From contig NZ_GG700739.1 of NCBI RefSeq assembly GCF_000160835.1, positions 21,701-27,684 on the forward strand: a stretch of DNA of 5,984 bases. Reading direction: 5' to 3'. The notes under the pieces were generated by a model. That model was not told the origin of the DNA, did not search any database, and worked only from the letters and a program-made list of their open reading frames with translations. Both the position numbers and the translations under genes were made by a program. Source of the stretch: Limosilactobacillus antri DSM 16041. GTDB lineage: Bacteria; Bacillota; Bacilli; Lactobacillales; Lactobacillaceae. This document shows, piece after piece, positions 1 to 5,107 of this stretch; position 1 is the first letter of the stretch; each line of letters opens with the position of its first letter.

Positions 1-118
1 GAAGCTGTTTAGTATCTTTTGAGAAGTAACCTGATAAAAGCTAACGAAACCATCATGAGACTAGTGTTGAGCTTACGCTCACAGTTACGCCATAAACGAT
101 GATAATTTCCCAACCAAC
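1..118 (-). mobile_element. Truncated inverted copy of the IS5-family element (right end only)
   Basis: Read on the minus strand, this stretch matches 4989-5106 of the complete element in 117 of 118 positions. The one difference is at base 4, in the terminal repeat (GAAGCTG here, GAAACTG in the complement of the other copy's right end). The outer tip of the element lies at base 1, where the window begins. Identity stops at 118 inside the transposase gene, and unrelated sequence follows. Only about 13% of the element is left, so it cannot transpose alone, but it supplies a functional-looking outer end. The near-identity points to a recent duplication. Confidence 0.93.
9..118 (-). pseudogene. 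C-terminal remnant of the IS transposase (OrfB)
   Basis: This minus-strand reading gives the last 36 residues of the transposase, from W-L-G-N-Y to the terminal K-R-Y and stop, identical to the end of the complete copy at 4991-5098. It keeps only the helix after the catalytic glutamate. The catalytic D, D and E are absent, and there is no start codon or ribosome binding site. Confidence 0.88.
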
Positions 119-220
119 CAAACTTACTATTTCAGGTACCATGATACCAAACAGGTTTACAGCTATTCATTGGCTGCTGAATTAGCGCAACATCCCGATG
201 AAAACCTATTTCTCGTCTAA
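119..220 (+). pseudogene. 3' remnant of an unidentified gene cut by the IS junction
   Basis: Directly after the IS remnant an open frame runs 33 codons to a TAA at 218-220. It reads Q-T-Y-Y-F-R-Y-H-D-T at the start and H-P-D-E-N-L-F-L-V at the end. There is no start codon with a ribosome binding site, and the frame begins exactly where IS identity ends. I read it as the C-terminus of a gene whose 5' part was lost in the rearrangement that truncated the IS. It overlaps the end of the convergent HAD gene by 15 bases. I do not recognise the family. At this length a chance open frame cannot be excluded. Confidence 0.35.
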
Positions 221-1018
221 GTACCGGTCAATTTGCGATTGAACGCCCGCTTCATCATTGGTTAGATCGGTTACCCGATCAACTTTGGCCAACAAATCCG
301 TAGCAGCATTTTTCATCGCGTAGCCTTCTCCAGCGGCGTTAACCATCTCAAAGTCATTGCCATTATCGCCAAAGGCCGCCACGTTCTCAAATGATAGCTG
401 CCAATCAGCCAACAGGGTTTGAATACCGGTTAATTTGGTGACACCGGCATTCATGATGTCCAAGCCGTTCATCCCGGAAGAGGTTGCGCTGAGCCGGCCA
501 CTAAACTTATGATTAAATTCATTTTGCCGTTCCAAGACACCACCGCTTTCCCAAGTAATATCAATCTTATAAATGGAATCAAAGATTAAGCGAAGGTCCT
601 TGGCCGATTGCATATTTTCATAGAAATACTTCGAAGCCTGAAAACGTTTGGATTGGCTTGGCAGGTTGCAATAAGTCCCGTTTTTACCAACTAAAATAAT
701 TTCGGCACCAAAGAAATTCGGCGTTGTCAGCAGCCAATCAAGTGCCTGCTTAAGAACCAAGTGGTCAATAATATCTTCCGATACAATGACCCCACGCTCG
801 TCAATAACCAGCGCGCCATTGTTACAAACATACGAAATTGGACCGGAAATATTTTTAAACGTTCCCAACAGATGTTGATATTGATTACTGCTGGCGGAAA
901 TAAAATGCATTTGCTTTTGCGTCATTCGGTTTAATTGGTCTTGAAATCTAACTTCATCAAAAGTTCCCTTTTCATTTAAAAAGGTCCCGTCCATATCGGT
1001 TGCAATTACTTTAATCAC
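206..1018 (-). CDS. Cof/YidA-type HAD-superfamily phosphatase
   Basis: A 270-residue protein of the HAD superfamily, subclass IIB (Cof family): soluble Mg2+-dependent phosphatases acting on small phosphorylated metabolites. Motif I is D-M-D-G-T at residues 8-12 (nucleophile D8, acid/base D10). Motif II is the serine near 43 in I-S-A-S-S-N. The motif III lysine is about K195, and motif IV is G-D-N-G-N-D at 217-222. The C2-type cap lies between, roughly 80-190. Length is normal and all motifs are intact. The start is GTG at 1016-1018, with AGGAG seven bases upstream; the next codons give the typical M-I-K-V-I-A-T-D opening. The substrate cannot be told from sequence. It is divergent from a TPP-riboswitch HMP/thiamine importer, and E. 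coli Cof hydrolyses HMP-pyrophosphate, so a thiamine-pathway substrate is possible but only inferred. No terminator was seen between its stop and the IS remnant. Confidence 0.93.
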   Translation of the reverse strand: MIKVIATDMDGTFLNEKGTFDEVRFQDQLNRMTQKQMHFISASSNQYQHLLGTFKNISGPISYVCNNGALVIDERGVIVSEDIIDHLVLKQALDWLLTTPNFFGAEIILVGKNGTYCNLPSQSKRFQASKYFYENMQSAKDLRLIFDSIYKIDITWESGGVLERQNEFNHKFSGRLSATSSGMNGLDIMNAGVTKLTGIQTLLADWQLSFENVAAFGDNGNDFEMVNAAGEGYAMKNAATDLLAKVDRVTDLTNDEAGVQSQIDRYLDEK

Positions 1019-1025
1019 ATTAATA

Positions 1026-1030
1026 CTCCT
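1026..1030 (-). promoter_or_regulatory. Ribosome binding site deciding the GTG start of the HAD gene
   Basis: On the minus strand AGGAG lies seven bases before GTG. No in-frame ATG near it fits the conserved N-terminus, so this site fixes the unusual start codon. Confidence 0.8.
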
Positions 1031-1076
1031 GACTGTTTATAGTTTTAATCGGTCTTTTGATTACGACCACATCTTA

Positions 1077-1104
1077 ATTTTAAAGGTTTTCTACTGTTTG
1101 TAAA
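1077..1104 (-). promoter_or_regulatory. Sigma-A promoter of the HAD phosphatase gene
   Basis: On the minus strand the -35 is TTTACA (1104-1099) and the -10 is TAAAAT (1082-1077), with a 16-base spacer. The expected start of transcription is near 1070, about 50 bases before the GTG. The -35 box overlaps that of the rightward promoter. Assigned by consensus only. Confidence 0.55.
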
Positions 1105-1126
1105 ACGATTTTATATTTAGTATACT
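1098..1126 (+). promoter_or_regulatory. Sigma-A promoter of the TPP riboswitch and ykoEDC operon
   Basis: The -35 is TTGTAA (1098-1103), the spacer is 17 bases, and the -10 is TATACT (1121-1126). Transcription should begin about 1132-1134, just before the riboswitch aptamer, which is where such a promoter is expected. Both boxes are near consensus. Confidence 0.7.
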
Positions 1127-1145
1127 AGTCGATGATGATACAACT

Positions 1146-1216
1146 TATCTGGGGTGCCTTTAGGCTGAGAGAAACCCATCGAACCTGATCTGGATAATAC
1201 CAGCGAAGGGAGCATA
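1146..1216 (+). promoter_or_regulatory. TPP riboswitch aptamer (THI element)
   Basis: The stretch carries the conserved THI-box blocks in order: GGGGTGC (1151-1157), GGCTGAGA (1163-1170), then ACCTGATCTGG and ATAATACCAGCG (about 1183-1205), and GAAGGGAG. The pyrimidine-sensing helix is formed around CTGAGA and the pyrophosphate-sensing helix around CTGATCTGG/CCAG. The closing helix P1 can form between TATCT (1146-1150) and AGCATA (1211-1216) with one bulged base. It binds thiamine pyrophosphate in the nascent transcript and controls the importer downstream. The family assignment is very secure; the exact P1 edges are approximate. Confidence 0.96.
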
Positions 1217-1258
1217 TTCCGTTGTGTACGAAATGGATGAAGCGAATTGATGACTTTC

Positions 1259-1290
1259 GAGGCTGGGACATCTTGTCCAAGCCTCTTTTT
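1259..1290 (+). terminator. Riboswitch-controlled intrinsic terminator
   Basis: GAGGCT (1259-1264) pairs with AGCCTC (1280-1285). After one G/A mismatch, GGACA (1266-1270) pairs with TGTCC (1274-1278) around a TCT loop. A run of five T follows (1286-1290). It lies 43 bases after the aptamer and about 180 bases before ykoE, the position of the expression platform of a transcription-terminating TPP switch. A competing pairing is available: GCTGG in its left arm (1262-1266) complements CCAGC (1200-1204) of the aptamer, so ligand binding that locks CCAG would free the terminator to fold. Confidence 0.88.
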
Positions 1291-1460
1291 GCTTACAATG
1301 CTTATCCGACAAGATTCCTGGTTTTATTTGCAATTTTTTAATTATCATTTTCCCACCTGATTGTCACACCAATAGAGGGGCGTATCCAATTTGGTTACCC
1401 ACTACCCATCGTTTTTGGGTTGCCGGCTTTGACCAAACTGTTTCACAAACTACTTTTATT

Positions 1461-1465
1461 GGAGG
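1461..1465 (+). promoter_or_regulatory. Ribosome binding site deciding the ykoE start
   Basis: GGAGG lies eight bases before ATG 1474. It rules out the longer in-frame reading from TTG 1420, which has no such site and would add 18 residues unlike the family. The leader between the terminator and this site (1291-1460) holds only a weak five-base stem (1404-1408 with 1416-1420) and nothing else I can name. Confidence 0.82.
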
Positions 1466-1473
1466 TCTTTTTT

Positions 1474-2064
1474 ATGGAAAACAAGACACAAACAAGCAAC
1501 CATCAGCATCAAAGTAAATGGACATTGCGAAACATTATTTTGATTGCGTTGATTGCTATTTTTTGTGGCATCATTTTTTGGGGAATCGGATTCCTCTATA
1601 CAGCTTTAACTGTCGCATTAACGCCAATTGGTGCCGCACCATTCGCCAATGATATCTTGATGGGGCTTTGGTGCATGGCCGGTCCATTAACCGGTTTCCT
1701 CATTCGAACAGCCGGCTCGGCGTTTCTTGGTGAATTTCTGGGTGCGGCTGTTGAAGTCTTTCTCGGTGGTCAATGGGGTGCCGGTGCCTTTATTTCCGGA
1801 CTGGTTCAAGGAGTCGGCTCCGAGCTTGGCTTTACCCTCACCGGATACAAACGTTACGATTGGGTATCACTCAACGCGTCAATTTTAACAACTGTAGTTG
1901 TAACCTTTGCATGGGATATGTATAAAAATGGTTATAACAAGTTTGCGTTGCCGTTGTTAATCGGTCTGTTTGTAACCCGCTATATTTCAACCTTCATTTT
2001 TGGCGGTATTCTCACCAAAATGATTGTGAAATTACTGGATCGTAGTAATGCATTTAGTTTATAG
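1474..2064 (+). CDS. ykoE: YkoE-type ECF transporter substrate-binding (S) component, HMP/thiamine
   Basis: A 196-residue very hydrophobic membrane protein. A short polar N-terminus (1-17) is followed by hydrophobic segments at about 18-49, 60-80, 83-97, 103-122, 132-147 and 155-190, which fits the six-helix S component of energy-coupling-factor importers. The run from G-P-L-T-G-F-L-I-R (70-78) through A-F-L-G-E-F-L-G-A (83-91) to G-G-Q-W-G (98-102) is characteristic of the YkoE family (ABC_cobalt/YkoE Pfam family). In Bacillus subtilis ykoFEDC is a TPP-regulated importer for thiamine or its pyrimidine moiety (HMP). Here the TPP riboswitch upstream and the ATPase and T-component genes downstream make the role clear, though which of thiamine and HMP it prefers is not visible. 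A soluble YkoF homologue is not present in the window. Start ATG 1474 is set by its ribosome binding site. Confidence 0.93.
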   Translation: MENKTQTSNHQHQSKWTLRNIILIALIAIFCGIIFWGIGFLYTALTVALTPIGAAPFANDILMGLWCMAGPLTGFLIRTAGSAFLGEFLGAAVEVFLGGQWGAGAFISGLVQGVGSELGFTLTGYKRYDWVSLNASILTTVVVTFAWDMYKNGYNKFALPLLIGLFVTRYISTFIFGGILTKMIVKLLDRSNAFSL

Positions 2065-2079
2065 ATAGAGTTTTTGGCT

Positions 2080-3510
2080 ATGACTGACGTATCGATTACC
2101 GACTTCACCTATCAATACCCAAAAAGTGAAACCAAGGTGTTAAATAATCTCAACCTGACGTTTAAACATAATCATTTCTCACTGCTCTCCGGTCCGTCCG
2201 GAAGTGGGAAATCAACGCTTCTTTACTTTATCGCCGGACTATATCCAAGATTTATCGGCAATGACGCGACGGGAACTATTAAATTTGGTCAAACCAACCT
2301 CAAAGACATCCCGCTAAATCAAATCAGCCGGCAAGTGGCGATGATGTTTCAAAACCCCAACCAGCAATTTGCGATGGATACCGTTATCCACGAAATGACC
2401 TTTGTCTTGGAAAATATCCGTACTGAACCAGCCAAAATGGACGCCATTATCGATCAGGCACTAACTTTCTGTGGCATTCAAGAGCTTAAAAGCCGGGTAA
2501 TCAATACGCTGTCCGGCGGTGAGAAGCAGCGGGTCGCCCTGGCCTGCATTGTCGCGATGGACGCACCGGTGATTGTCCTTGACGAACCCTTTGCCAGTAT
2601 CGACCCCGGCTCACGAATCGATTTGATTCATAAACTAAAAGAACTGCAGGAAAAACACGGTAAAACCATTATTCTGGCCGATCATGATTTGGGTAATTAT
2701 CAAGGTATTATCGACGAATTTTACTACTTAGATCCCAAAAGCCACCGAATCAACCTGCTAAATCAGCAGGAAGCGCAACATTTCTTTGATAATTTCGAAT
2801 CTACCCAAACGATCAACAAGCAACTGGACCTACCGCCAAAGACCGATGCGCAATCAATCTTAAAGTTGCGAGATTTCAAACTGTCACCACATGATTCATT
2901 GCTGCTGAAACTGGATCACTTTAATTTTTACAAACAAAAAACGACGTTGATTACCGGCGCCAACGGGATTGGTAAATCAACTTTGTTTAATGCTCTGACA
3001 AAATTGCTCCCCTATACCGGCACAATCTTATATACAGACAAAAACATTAAAAAGATTAAGCCCTTAAACTACGCAAAAAACGTCACCTTGCTGTTTCAGG
3101 ATGCCGAAAACCAATTTTTAAACGTCACTGTTAAAGAGGAACTTGACCTTTCATTTGCCAACCGATTCAACCAAGCTTATACCCATGAGCAGGTCGATCA
3201 AATGCTGGCCAAATTGGATATGCAGGGACGTGATGACCAAGTCGTCTACTCGCTGAGTGAAGGTCAAAAGAAAAAACTGCAGATCGTTGAAATGCTCATC
3301 ATGAATCCGCCCGTTCTGCTGTTGGACGAACCATTCAAGGGGCTTGATTATAAATCCCTGCGACTAATTACCGGTTTTTTGAAAACTGCCAAAACCAAAT
3401 ACGGGCAAACCCAAATTGTTATCTCGCACCAACTCTCCGGGCTGGAAGACTTAATTGATTACCACGCCCACTTTGAAAACCAAAATCTGACTTACCAGGG
3501 GGTTATCTAA
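2080..3510 (+). CDS. ykoD: YkoD-type duplicated ECF ATPase
   Basis: A 476-residue protein with two ABC ATPase domains in one chain, powering the YkoE/YkoC importer on the cytoplasmic face. Domain 1 has Walker A G-P-S-G-S-G-K-S-T (38-46), Q-loop Q91, signature L-S-G-G-E (144-148), Walker B V-I-V-L-D-E-P (164-170) and switch H202. Domain 2 has Walker A G-A-N-G-I-G-K-S-T (293-301), Q-loop Q340, signature L-S-E-G-Q (392-396), Walker B V-L-L-L-D-E-P (412-418) and switch H450. Both catalytic glutamates (169, 417) are present. The second signature carries E in place of the first G. The start is taken as ATG 2080: AGAG ends nine bases before it, whereas the in-frame TTG at 2074 would leave only three bases. 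It lies 15 bases after ykoE, with only a weak ribosome binding site, which suggests co-translation. Confidence 0.95.
   Translation: MTDVSITDFTYQYPKSETKVLNNLNLTFKHNHFSLLSGPSGSGKSTLLYFIAGLYPRFIGNDATGTIKFGQTNLKDIPLNQISRQVAMMFQNPNQQFAMDTVIHEMTFVLENIRTEPAKMDAIIDQALTFCGIQELKSRVINTLSGGEKQRVALACIVAMDAPVIVLDEPFASIDPGSRIDLIHKLKELQEKHGKTIILADHDLGNYQGIIDEFYYLDPKSHRINLLNQQEAQHFFDNFESTQTINKQLDLPPKTDAQSILKLRDFKLSPHDSLLLKLDHFNFYKQKTTLITGANGIGKSTLFNALTKLLPYTGTILYTDKNIKKIKPLNYAKNVTLLFQDAENQFLNVTVKEELDLSFANRFNQAYTHEQVDQMLAKLDMQGRDDQVVYSLSEGQKKKLQIVEMLIMNPPVLLLDEPFKGLDYKSLRLITGFLKTAKTKYGQTQIVISHQLSGLEDLIDYHAHFENQNLTYQGVI
3497..3502 (+). promoter_or_regulatory. Ribosome binding site deciding the TTG start of ykoC
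   Basis: AGGGGG inside the end of ykoD lies eight bases before TTG 3511. The alternative ATG at 3523 would be 20 bases away, so TTG is preferred. Confidence 0.7.
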
Positions 3511-4164
3511 TTGAATCCCGGAATGAAATTATTATTAGTCGTCCTGATTGCACTGGAAATTTCGTTTACGCAAAGTCTGATCGTCAATGTGATCCTCATT
3601 GCCGTCAGCTTTGGCTATGTCATGGTTAAACGGATGAATTTCAAGACGCTGTTTCTGCTTGTTTTTTGGCCGCTCTTTCCTGCTTTGGGATTATTTGTAT
3701 CCCAATGGCTGTACGGCTCTGCCGGCATTCATTTTGCCTGGGTGCTGTTTACCCGAATCTACGCGTACGTCTTTTTAGGGGCCACATTCACGCTGACAAG
3801 CAGTATTACCGACCTGTCGCTCACGCTTGAGCAAGACTTTCGGTTACCGTCAAAATTCGCCTATGGCGTTTTAGCGGCCTTTAACTTAATGCCCAAAATC
3901 AGGGAAGAAGTTCAAATTATCAAAACCTCAGCGCTAATGCGTGGTGAAGTCTTTCACGTCTGGTCTCCCCGACTTTACTTCAAAGCGATTCTTTCTTCGA
4001 TTCAGTGGTCGCAAAATTTGGCAGAAGCCATGACGTCCCACGGCTTTGTGGAAGACGAACCACGAACCCATTATAAAGTAATCCGCATCACCGCACTCGA
4101 TTGGACTGTGTTTATTGTGCTGCTGATTGCCGTTCAGGTAATGTTGTTTTTGATTCGATATTAG
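3511..4164 (+). CDS. ykoC: YkoC-type ECF transporter transmembrane (T) component
   Basis: A 217-residue EcfT/CbiQ-family membrane protein that couples the YkoD ATPase to the YkoE substrate subunit. Hydrophobic segments lie at about 5-37, 45-68, 73-98, 115-128 and 195-215. The cytoplasmic region 128-182 carries the two coupling-helix motifs of the family: A-L-M-R-G at 141-145 and M-T-S-H-G at 174-178. The second is a variant, with H where R is usual in the A-R-G type motif. Its TTG start follows the ykoD stop with no gap, so the three genes form one tightly coupled operon. Between its stop and the IS at 4229 I see no terminator, so the operon's natural 3' end may have been lost. Confidence 0.92.
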   Translation: MNPGMKLLLVVLIALEISFTQSLIVNVILIAVSFGYVMVKRMNFKTLFLLVFWPLFPALGLFVSQWLYGSAGIHFAWVLFTRIYAYVFLGATFTLTSSITDLSLTLEQDFRLPSKFAYGVLAAFNLMPKIREEVQIIKTSALMRGEVFHVWSPRLYFKAILSSIQWSQNLAEAMTSHGFVEDEPRTHYKVIRITALDWTVFIVLLIAVQVMLFLIRY

Positions 4165-4228
4165 TGCTAATTGCTTAGCTCCGCACACTTTCTAGGACTG
4201 CTACACAAAACAGCACCACTCCATATAA

Positions 4229-4247
4229 GAAGCTGTTTAGTATCTTT
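4229..4247 (+). repeat. Left terminal inverted repeat of the IS
   Basis: GAAGCTGTTTAGTATCTTT pairs with the complement of 5088-5106 in 18 of 19 positions. It is identical to the first 19 bases of the window, the tip of the other copy. Confidence 0.92.
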
Positions 4248-4274
4248 GATTTTGACCCAATAATTTGATAAACT
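4246..4274 (+). promoter_or_regulatory. Probable transposase promoter within the IS
   Basis: TTGATT (4246-4251) and TAAACT (4269-4274) are 17 bases apart, and the start codon lies 25 bases downstream. The -35 overlaps the terminal repeat, so transposase binding could compete with RNA polymerase. Assigned by consensus only. Confidence 0.5.
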
Positions 4275-4298
4275 ACTGTCAAAAAAGTTGGTGATCAT

Positions 4299-4598
4299 AT
4301 GCAACATTTTAGTCATCATTACCAAAGCGATATTTCTCGGCAACAATTCGATTTGATCCGTCAGGATCTGGAAGCTTCAAGAAAACGAACTCACCCAAAA
4401 CACATCGATCCTTATGATATCTTCTGTGCCATGCTCTATGTCCTTAAAAATGGCTGTACTTGGCGTGATTTGCCGGCTGATTATCCAAAGTGGTCCACCG
4501 TTTACTACTATTGGATGAGTTGGTCAAAAGCCCCCACCCCTGATAAACCAGCTTTATTAACTCAGGTTTTAAAAAAATTGTCGCTGATCGACGATTAA
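4299..4598 (+). CDS. IS5-family transposase OrfA (N-terminal part)
   Basis: A 99-residue protein, the DNA-binding front part of an IS427-type transposase (the DUF4096-like region). Marks of the family are the L-K-N-G-C-T-W-R-D-L-P stretch (about 49-59), followed by W-S-T-V-Y-Y-Y-W. The start is ATG 4299 behind a GGTGA a few bases upstream. Its stop at 4596-4598 lies just after the region where the reading frame must change to continue into OrfB. Alone it lacks the DDE residues and may act as a regulator, as in other two-ORF elements. A run of seven A at codons 92-93 allows fusion to OrfB. Confidence 0.9.
   Translation: MQHFSHHYQSDISRQQFDLIRQDLEASRKRTHPKHIDPYDIFCAMLYVLKNGCTWRDLPADYPKWSTVYYYWMSWSKAPTPDKPALLTQVLKKLSLIDD
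4571..4577 (+). other. Candidate programmed -1 ribosomal frameshift site
   Basis: The heptamer A-AAA-AAA stands in the correct phase: in OrfA the two Lys codons are 4572-4577, and a slip of one base back puts the ribosome in the OrfB frame, which stays open to 5098. Downstream lie short hairpins, GGGC (4604-4607) with GCCC (4613-4616) and CGAAC (4616-4620) with GTTCG (4624-4628). They share a base and are 26 bases away, so their stimulating role is doubtful. Confidence 0.6.
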
Positions 4599-5098
4599 GG
4601 CAAGGGCGGTCAGCCCGAACTTCGTTCGTCATTTTAGATGCCCAAAGCATTAAGAACACCGCTACCGCTGAAAATAAGGGTTACGATGGTGGTAAGAAGA
4701 TCTCGGGGATTAAACGGCACTTAGCCGTCGACATCAATGGATTCCCGCAAGCGATCCATATTACCCGGGCTAACATCACTGATCGTGACGGGGCGATTGC
4801 CCTCGTCACCCTTAATTTAGAGCAGTTTAAATTGGTTCGAACCATGATGGTTGATAGTGGTTATACCGGCCAAAATTTTGCCAATGAGATTAGCAGTTTA
4901 ACCTCAGCCAAGGTAATCGTCGTTAAAAGAAATGAGTTACACCAATTTTCGGTTATCCCCCAACGGTGGCTCATTGAACGTTCATTTAGTTGGTTGGGAA
5001 ATTATCATCGTTTATGGCGTAACTGTGAGCGTAAGCTCAACACTAGTCTCATGATGGTTTCGTTAGCTTTTATCAGGTTACTTCTCAAAAGATACTAA
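4577..5098 (+). CDS. IS5-family transposase OrfB (DDE catalytic part, expressed by frameshift)
   Basis: The frame one base back from OrfA is open from the slippery run to TAA 5096-5098. Fused at the A7 run it gives a 266-residue OrfAB transposase, the usual size for the IS427 group. The RNase H-like catalytic triad is present: D114 in F-V-I-L-D-A-Q-S, D186 in V-D-S-G-Y-T-G, and E227 in W-L-I-E-R-S-F-S-W-L, with the Y-H-R-L-W-R helix after it. No ATG with a ribosome binding site precedes the first Asp, so separate translation would miss it; the first downstream ATGs (4844, 4847) fall after D114. The whole catalytic part looks undamaged, so the element may be active. The alternative is a simple frameshift mutation that has inactivated a once single ORF. 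Confidence 0.82.
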   Translation: MVADRRLRQGRSARTSFVILDAQSIKNTATAENKGYDGGKKISGIKRHLAVDINGFPQAIHITRANITDRDGAIALVTLNLEQFKLVRTMMVDSGYTGQNFANEISSLTSAKVIVVKRNELHQFSVIPQRWLIERSFSWLGNYHRLWRNCERKLNTSLMMVSLAFIRLLLKRY

Positions 5099-5106
5099 AC
5101 AGTTTC
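5088..5106 (+). repeat. Right terminal inverted repeat of the IS
   Basis: AAAGATACTAAACAGTTTC is the inverse of the left repeat with one mismatch, four bases from the tip (T here, where the truncated copy at the window start has the perfectly matching base). Confidence 0.92.
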
Positions 5107-5107
5107 T

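Larger units (their letters stand above)
4229..5106 (+). mobile_element. Complete IS5-family (IS427-like) insertion sequence, 878 bp
   Basis: The element is bounded by 19-bp inverted repeats with one mismatch and encodes a two-frame DDE transposase whose parts read like the IS427 group of IS5. Its 878-bp size fits that group. TAA stands immediately outside both ends (4226-4228 and 5107-5109), which could be a 3-bp target duplication. However, the left flank is not resolvase sequence while the right flank is, so the TAA match may be chance after a rearrangement. A second, truncated copy lies inverted at 1-118. Confidence 0.93.

Noticed and set aside
1160..1348. 62-residue open frame on the minus strand across the riboswitch and terminator
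   Set aside because: It lies opposite a well-defined RNA element and terminator and has no ribosome binding site or family resemblance.
1404..1420. Small stem ACCCA/TGGGT in the ykoE leader as a second terminator or regulatory hairpin
   Set aside because: Only five pairs, T bases in the loop rather than after the stem; too weak to call.
1420..1473. Longer N-terminus for ykoE from TTG 1420
   Set aside because: No ribosome binding site there, whereas GGAGG precedes ATG 1474 at good spacing; the extra 18 residues do not resemble the family.
3934..4188. 84-residue open frame opposite ykoC
   Set aside because: Its protein is low in family character and it is antisense to a clear membrane protein gene.
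4444..4659. 71-residue open frame opposite the transposase
   Set aside because: Antisense to intact OrfA/OrfB coding sequence, with no supporting signals.
4844..5098. OrfB as a separate gene starting at an internal ATG (4844 or 4847)
   Set aside because: Such a protein would lack the first catalytic Asp (codon 4637-4639); the same frame is open from the slippery run, so a frameshift fusion explains it better.
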